This document shows, piece by piece, positions 57,261-64,000 of a stretch of DNA of 64,000 nucleotides. Each line of letters begins with the position of its first letter. Position 1 is the first letter of the stretch. The DNA lies in the NCBI GenBank assembly GCA_013397865.1, contig VZTI01000688.1:391405-455404 (forward strand), given 5' to 3'. The notes beneath the pieces are model-generated. The model saw nothing but the letters and a program-made list of their open reading frames with translations, had not been told where the DNA came from and did not search any database. The stretch is from Struthidea cinerea. Lineage: Eukaryota; Chordata; Aves; Passeriformes; Corcoracidae. Made by a program: the position numbers and the translations under genes.

Positions 57261-60200
57261 CTGCAAATATACCCAAAGCCTGGAGAATGCTTCTGTTTCC
57301 CCGGGGGAATATTTTCTATTGAGCTTGGCTGTGCCGAGCTCTCTTTGGCAGATGAGTTATGAAGAGCAGACTCATAAAAGCAGGAGGCTCTTCCAAGCAT
57401 TGCACAACGCTTGGGATGAAAGGTGGGCCAACGGTCACGCTGCCCTCATGAAAAATGCACCTCACTGCAAAGCAGGACTGAAAAAGTTCTGCAGAAACTC
57501 TTCCAAAGAAGAGTTCTGTGGAAATACCGTCTCCCCTGCTGGGTTGTAGCCGTGGGGAGAGCGAGGTATGGAGATCCACACGCTCCAAAACCAGGTGGGA
57601 AATCCAGCTGCCACCATGGGCAGTCCCTCATGGATAAAAAGGCCTCGTGCTCTGCTGGGTTCCAGGGTAAGAAACAAGGGAAAATGTGCTTTCTGCGTCA
57701 AACAGCCTTCAGTGAAGTACAATTAAAAGTCAGACATAAAAAAAATGCCTCAGGAAATGCCAGGGACGGTCCTGGCATGGCACAGCGCAACAATTTGTTA
57801 TTTGGCACTTTGGTGCCTCCTGCACAGACAGACAGGAGGATTTCTGAGCCTTGCGGGGAAAGTGGATGCTGTAAGAAGGATGAAACGACAAAAAGGGCTA
57901 GAAGTTATCTCAGCAGGTGAGGGGACAGCAGAGGCAGGGCACAGAGCGGAGGCAGGATTTGCTGAATTCAATAATGTTGTTGTGATACGACATTCCAGGT
58001 CCAAACACTTATTCCAGCACTTTCACTGCAGGTCGTTACACAGGACATGGGAAAATTGCACGTGCTGGGCTGGAAGTTTCACAGCCTCCCATCTCACCCT
58101 GTGGGCAGAGAGCTCTGGCACCGAGGGCTGCCCAGTTACCCCAAGCCAGTGAAAACTGTAAAAAAAGCTGTATCATACTGCAAAGGACCGAAAAGGATCA
58201 GCTCCTCGTGTGGGAAGACAAGCAGGAGATTATTCCTGCCGCGTGGCCGAGGGAAGCTGAGAGGCTTTTGGAGAGCTGTGCCTGCACATTCCCGCTGAGC
58301 ATGAATGGAACAGAGCAAAAGGAGCTGAGGAAAGGATGTTCAGCAGTGCATCGGTGTGTCAGGTGGAGTTCAGCAAGCTGAGCATAAAAGTGATGCTGCA
58401 AAAAAACTCTGCTGATGCCGCATGTAAAAATGGCATTTCTGTGACCAGGACCTGCAAGATGGGTCAGGCTGCTTGGGCTTGGTCTAAGAGTATTTTTATG
58501 CACATCTCTCATTGGCATCCAGACTGCTCTGAGTGAAATTTCAGTGTTGTCATTCATGGAAAGCCTCTTTGTGTCTGGGCTCTAATAATAGTCCTTGCTG
58601 TTTACTGCTGTGGGCATGTGTGGCTCTGGAAGGAATGGTTCTCTGAGAGGGTGGTTATTTCACACTCTGTAGCTCCCTTTTCTCCACTTTTTGCTCCATT
58701 AGCACTCGAGATAAAGAAATAACAACTTCCTGCTTCAACAGTTCAGAGCTCTCTTGGTTTGATTGCTGTTATCTCAGTGATATTTTCTCTTGTAGCCCAG
58801 GTGTGCTGCTGAAGGAATTTGGCTCCCATCATGCTGATGCTGCACGAAAAGCTGCTCCCTGATTTGCCTTTTTAGGTGAAAGGGGTTTCCAAGAAAAATG
58901 GGCTTTCCATATACTGTCTACTTAAATTACTAAGCAGCTCTAATTAATTACTAAGAAACCAATGGCACAAACACCTACTATCACAATCTGGTGAAAAATG
59001 AAATCTTTCAACTAAAATTCTTCTAAAAAGAAAAGGGATAGAGTCCTTCAGTACAAAAGGAAAGTGAGCTCCTAGGAAACCATGGCACAAACAAGAGGTA
59101 GCAAAAATGGGAAAAACCAAGCAGGAAAATTGACAGTCTTCAGCAGAGGAGTGCAGTTTGCGTTCTATATGTGCTGCAGAAAAATATTGACTATCCAAAT
59201 GAAATTACTAAATCCAGAGGGGAAAAGAAGCCTCCAGTCTGCTCCTGTTTCCCAGGAGTTCAGGGTTCAAGCACATGAGATCTGTTGACTCCACCAAATG
59301 ATTTTGGGAGCTGAAGGGTTCAGGGATTGTTTGGACATAAAAATTCTGCCTCGGTCAGCCCTGTGGGTGTGCAGACACGGTGACCAGGACAGGATACACA
59401 AAAGTAAATCCTCTGTGTGCTTGAAGGGTTGTTCTATATTAAGGCTTTTGCTGTCATAAAAATGTTGTAACAACAACAGCAACAAAATCCCATCAGCTAA
59501 AGCTGACCACAATTATTAAGCAAAAGCTTTATGTGACCATTTAGTTTTTAAAAACCCTCACGTCTCACAGCCTCAGCATCAATTTTTGGGATGTGCTTGT
59601 GAAAGAGTTGTGGCAGGTGAGTTGCAAGTCAGAACAGCTCAAGGGTTTGATGTGAGAGACACGAAGAAGGAGAAGAAAGGATGGAAATGTGCTTTTTAGT
59701 GAAATAAAAGATGCCTTCACCATTCCAAGTCTTTAGGAGTGATTAATAGAAACCTTACCTCCTATTTTTGGGAGCTTATTCCAGTTGTTATTCGGTGTGT
59801 CTTGTACTGAATCAGAAAGACATCGTGAGGGGTCTCTCTCCACCTCTCACTCAGCTGGGCTGGAATCGTTGGGGGCGTAATCAACAACTTCTGAAACCTC
59901 ACTTCTCATCAGTTTTCCCCCTTTTTGGTAACAGCCACGAACAGTTGTTGCCATGCAGCCACGGATGAAGAAGTATTTTCTACCTGAGAGGCATTTAATC
60001 AGGCTTGGGTCACTGCTCTCATCAGAGCTGTTTGGTCTGTGTTTGCAGAGAAAGAGAGAAGAGCTGCAGCTTATAAATTCTTCTGAAAATCAGGTGAAGT
60101 TTCTCCCAAGTGGAGCAAAGAAGTGGCTCCAGCCTCAAAGAGGTTGCCTGAGGAGAAGAAAATAACTCCACAATACACCTGAAAATACTTTAAAGTAGAT

Positions 60201-61440
60201 GTTGAAGTGCTAATATTTCAAAATGGACATCAAGTCCTTGTCCTGTTAACTTCCAATAGCTATGGGCTAAGCCTTTACTGCAAACCACAACACCCAGCAC
60301 ACAGCTCCGAGGAATCCTTACAAAACAGACAGAAAGTCGTGAACTTGAGTTTCAAGGAAGAAAAAAAAGCCCAGCTCGAAAAGAGATAAAGCAGAATAGT
60401 CACATGTAAATTGGACACCCCAGGGTATCAAAAACAATTCACCCAAACTTCTGTAATTGTGACTGGAGGACATTTGCTCAAGGTAGTAAAAGGGAGAACA
60501 GAATTGTGCTTTCAGGTCTGTGTTTTAGACCACAGAGGCACTGAGTGTCCAGCTGGAGGAAAACCAAAGTGATGGAGCTGAGATGTGGAAGAAAAACGTC
60601 GGCCTCATCCATCTGCTCCTGTGATCAGTGCAGGATTTGGCCTCCTCTAATGCCTGAGAGGTGTCAGCACAAGCTGAACCTGAAGCCTGAGTGATGTTTT
60701 TCTTGACAAGCTGTGTTAATGTCTCCTCCTTTCAGACAGATATAGTCGTGTTCCCAGGAACAGAGACGGTGCTGAAAGCCTGCAGGAGGTTTCTGTACCA
60801 GCCTTACCCTTGAACTGGAACTGCTTTGTGGAAAGGCACCAGGACTTTCTCAGAAGCTGATGGGATGTGGAGAACGCTCAACGGCTCTGAAATCCAGAGA
60901 TTTTCATAGAGCCAGAGCAGTCACAGCATTCCCTTTATGGCTGTCCTGGTCCTTGCTGACTTTTTTCCAGGAGTATTTGTGTGTAAACTCTCAGTTTGTC
61001 ATGCCAGACCTCCCCCCCTACCTGCAGCTTTTGTGATGGTGTCACCTGCAGAGCAAATTGTGCAGCATCCCTGGCAGAATCCAGCAGAGGGATAAATCTG
61101 GTTAAGAAAAGAAGGAAATTTCGTTTCCAAACAAATCCTTCAGAAAGAAAAAATGATGGATGGAAAAAAAGCCTCAAACCATCAGCAGGACTTCAGGAAA
61201 ATATATATTTCAAAGTTTGCCAGAGTGTGGCAGTGGTCCTTTAGCACAGGGAAACACAGTTAAGTTTCAGGCTTCACTGTGGAGGTCAGCTTGGAAGAGG
61301 ACCCAGACAGCACCTCACAGGGCACGCTCAGGATTCAAAACAACCTTCGAGACAGCAATTAAATAAAAACATGTTAAAACCCCAAAAATCACTGCAAAAA
61401 CCTGCAGTAGCTTGACAGAAATGTGTGACAGAAATGAATT
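57261..61440. other. Intergenic unique sequence
   Basis: No mobile element recognised. Two overlapping plus-strand open frames (57423-57920, 165 residues, and 57745-58152) have no known motif. Confidence 0.5.
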
Positions 61441-63492
61441 GCTAATGAAGCCTTCCAAGGAGGAGCAGTTTAAAGGACGCCTTTGACACTTCTCACAATT
61501 AAACAGTTTTCATAAACACCTCATATATCTCCCGGGCTGCTTTGGATGTGCTGCTGCTGAGTGATTCCGCAGTCATTAATGGATTGCAAACCCTCCCTGC
61601 CCCCTGCAACCACTGTCGGACAATTAACAACTCAGTACCTTTCCAGGACAATATCCCCTTCTTTGAAATATGCCTTGGAATGCACCACGTTGGAGTAAGG
61701 GGCAGAGCTGGAAGCCACCGAGGGTCGGGTGCCTCACTGCCTTTGGACCTGGGGGGAGCTCCTGTGGAAAATCTGCCTTGTTTGCACCTCCAGCTCGGCT
61801 GCAGGGGCACTGCTTTGGCAGGAGCTCTAAAGCTGAGAGGCACACACAAGTTCAAGATCCATCTAAGGGCTCAGTTTGAAGCTGTGACCTTGGAAATACC
61901 TGTTCAGCCTCTGCCTCAGCCTGGAGGCAGCCGGCGTGCTCCACTCACATGGATCAAGGGACAGTGAGACAGGAGCCACTGCTGTTGCTGCTTGCACCTG
62001 GCCTAGGGATCTCTTTACTGGCCCAAATGGTTCCTCTGGATTTTATCCAGAGGTTGTTGCATGTAAAACGGAGAGATGCTGAGATCTGGGAGTAGGTGTT
62101 CCTTTGTCTGCGTGGCTCTCCTAACACTTGGGACGTGAAGGAGGGAGGAGAAGTAGTGAGATCAAGCTGTTTGCAAAAATGGCTGGGAATCAAGATAAAG
62201 ACTTGCTGGGAGAGTAAGAAAGGGGAGCAAAAAACTCTTCTTGGAGCAGGGAATTGAGTGATGGGTGAGTGGTTTGGTTGCTGCTCTTCCAAGAGGAGCC
62301 CGTGTTGGATGCCAGCTGCGAATAGGCTGCGCTGTAACAGTGAGCACACTGAACTCAGCTCGGGTTATCCTAGTTCTCCTTTTGGTCACTGCTCTCAAAA
62401 ACTCTCTGATGGGTCGGTAGGGAGGAGGATGTGGCTTCCACAGCTGTACAAAGAGCCCCATGTGTGCACCCAAGAGGGGCTGTCACTGCTCAGGGGGTGT
62501 GTGAGGCAAACGGGGGTGCTGAAGGCCCACAGGCAAAGAGAAAGAATCGCTGAATTCAGAGCCAGGTCCACAGCCAGACTGCTCATTTGAAGGTGAAGTG
62601 GTCATGAGTTCCATGAATGGGATTTACAAGCACTTCTGGGTGTGTGCAGAGCCCTGAGACAGCGGGTTACTCTGCTGAGTGTATTTGCAAGTGGTTACCT
62701 TGGCTTTGGGGTGGGACGTGCCTGGGAGAGACTCTGTGCACATTTGAAATGAGGCATTGACAGGTGGCATGACCTGAACCACCTCTTTTTTTTTCGGGAT
62801 GAAAACCCAGTGGAAAGCTTTCCGGAGAAGGAAATATCTGAAATGCATCTGCTGGAACCCCTTGCCTTCCCAGCTGGGAAGGACAGCCTGTACCAGTCAG
62901 CACCTAAGCCCCACTCACTCAGTCCCTGCCAGTGAGATTTGGGAGAGAACTGGAAAAGTAAAAGTAGAAAACTTGTGAGTTGAGGTGAAGACAGTTTAAT
63001 AGGTAAAGCAAGAGCCACGTTCACAAGCAAAGCAAATCCCAGAATCCATTCCTCACTTCCCCTGGGCAGGCAGGTGCTCCACCATCCTTGAAAAGCCAGG
63101 ATCCATCACATTTAACAGTGACTTGGGGAGAAAAATGCCATCACCCCAAACTCCCACCTGCCTTCTTCTGCTCCCATCTCCAGACTCTGAGCGTGATGCC
63201 ATTTGGTGTGGGACATCCCTGGGGTCATCTGGGGTCAGCTGTCCTGGCTGTGTCCCCTCCTAAATCCCTGTGCACCCCCAGCCCACTCATCAGGGGGGTG
63301 GGGTGAGAGGCAAAAAAAAAAAGAAAAAGTGTAATTTCTTCTCAGCAATAACCAAAACATCCCCGAATTATCAACACTGATTCCAGCACAAATCCAACCC
63401 ACAGCCCCACACTGGCTACTGCAAAGAAAATTAACCCTACCCCAGCCNGCAAGGAGTTTCATCTTCATTCTCCCATTTTTCTGGATTTCTCT
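61441..63492. other. Intergenic unique sequence
   Basis: It includes a homeodomain/POU-like AT core (gtcattaatggattgcaaa at about 61572-61590), an A-rich run at 63311-63328 and a single N at 63448. No gene recognised. Confidence 0.5.
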
Positions 63493-64000
63493 TGGATCAG
63501 GAACAGGGCAGGGATTGTCCCNAGTGATTCCTTTATCACACCCTTTTCTTGCAGTGATCCGAGTTCACCTGTGAGGAGGACAGTGAGGAAAAGATCTGGA
63601 CTTCCAAAACAGAGACCCCTGGCCCTGCAGTGCCTGGCATTTTAGGAAAGAGAACATGAAACCACAGTACTTTAAAAAGCAAGTGGTGAGAAGGGCAGTG
63701 GTGTGAGAAAAAAATGCACTTGGGTGTCTCTTGGTTTTGAGGAATGAGAGGCTGATTCTCCTGCCAGCTACAGGCAGAGCTCCCTCAGTTGTTTATTCTG
63801 AGCTCTACCTCCATGTATCAAGCTGTACTGCTTCTGTCTTGCAGGTGGCCAGACACAGAGGCTCATGGATCTTCCCTGATGTTGGTCGAGGCATTGGAAT
63901 GGCAATCACAGCAGTAATGTGACCTGCAAGTTTGCCAACCCAAACGTGAGCCCAACCCAAGTGCAAGGAAAGCTGCACCTCGGGGGCTGTGCCCAGTTGT
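63493..64000 (+). mobile_element. Split CR1 similarity at the window's right end
   Basis: 63493-63521 (ttggatcaggaacaggg...attgtccc) and 63975-64000 (cacctcgggggctgtgccca...) match consecutive parts of the plus-strand CR1 at 21250-21340. They are separated by about 450 bases of other DNA that starts at a single N (63522). The right piece runs out of the window. Confidence 0.5.

Noticed and set aside
57423..58152. Overlapping 165- and 135-residue plus-strand open frames
   Set aside because: No recognisable motif; two different frames of the same DNA are open, which fits local composition, not a gene.
1..64000. tRNA, rRNA, CRISPR or operon-type structures
   Set aside because: None seen; the window is vertebrate nuclear DNA and short direct repeats are CR1 tails or microsatellites.
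28509..64000. ETS2 or another coding gene in the right half
   Set aside because: No ETS-domain or other recognisable exon was found on either strand.

Overview
This is a vertebrate nuclear locus, almost certainly avian and probably songbird. It has split genes with GT-AG introns, single-copy sequence, and about 20 CR1 LINE fragments, most of them short 3' pieces with the usual CR1 tail. There is no prokaryotic-style gene organisation. The CR1 copies, the intron sizes and a passerine-like solo LTR candidate support a bird. Placement below birds is inference.

Region 1 (1 to about 20.9 kb) is the 3' half of BRWD1 on the + strand. I could chain 18 coding exons in frame, all with AG/GT boundaries. 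Only the left edge of the first is uncertain. They encode about 1,371 residues: the cryptic-Tudor module, bromodomain 1, bromodomain 2, and a long Ser/acidic/basic tail made largely of two homologous giant exons. The WD40 half lies left of the window. The stop codon is at 18369-18371, followed by a 3' UTR broken by an assembly gap in a poly-T run.

Region 2 (about 21.0 to 28.5 kb) is PSMG1, complete, on the + strand, with seven coding exons and 281 residues. Its GC-rich promoter sits directly behind a + strand CR1. A second CR1 fills nearly all of intron 1, and a third lies in intron 2. The BRWD1-PSMG1 tandem pair matches the order known from human 21q22.2 and separates BRWD1 from its paralogues PHIP and BRWD3.

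Region 3 (28.5 to 64 kb) has no protein-coding gene that I can support. It holds CR1 fragments in both orientations, a probable solo LTR on the - strand, small satellites, assembly gaps (one flanked by a duplicated 96-bp block) and several unique, CpG-containing blocks that could be conserved regulatory DNA. By synteny it should be the start of the gene-poor interval between PSMG1 and ETS2. No ETS2 exon is present.

The two genes do not share a pathway. BRWD1 is a nuclear chromatin reader; PSMG1 is a proteasome-assembly chaperone. I did not find a new multi-gene system. The most interesting observations are the duplicated BRWD1 terminal exons, the atypical second bromodomain, the CR1 copies that frame the PSMG1 promoter and first intron, and possible regulatory islands in the desert.
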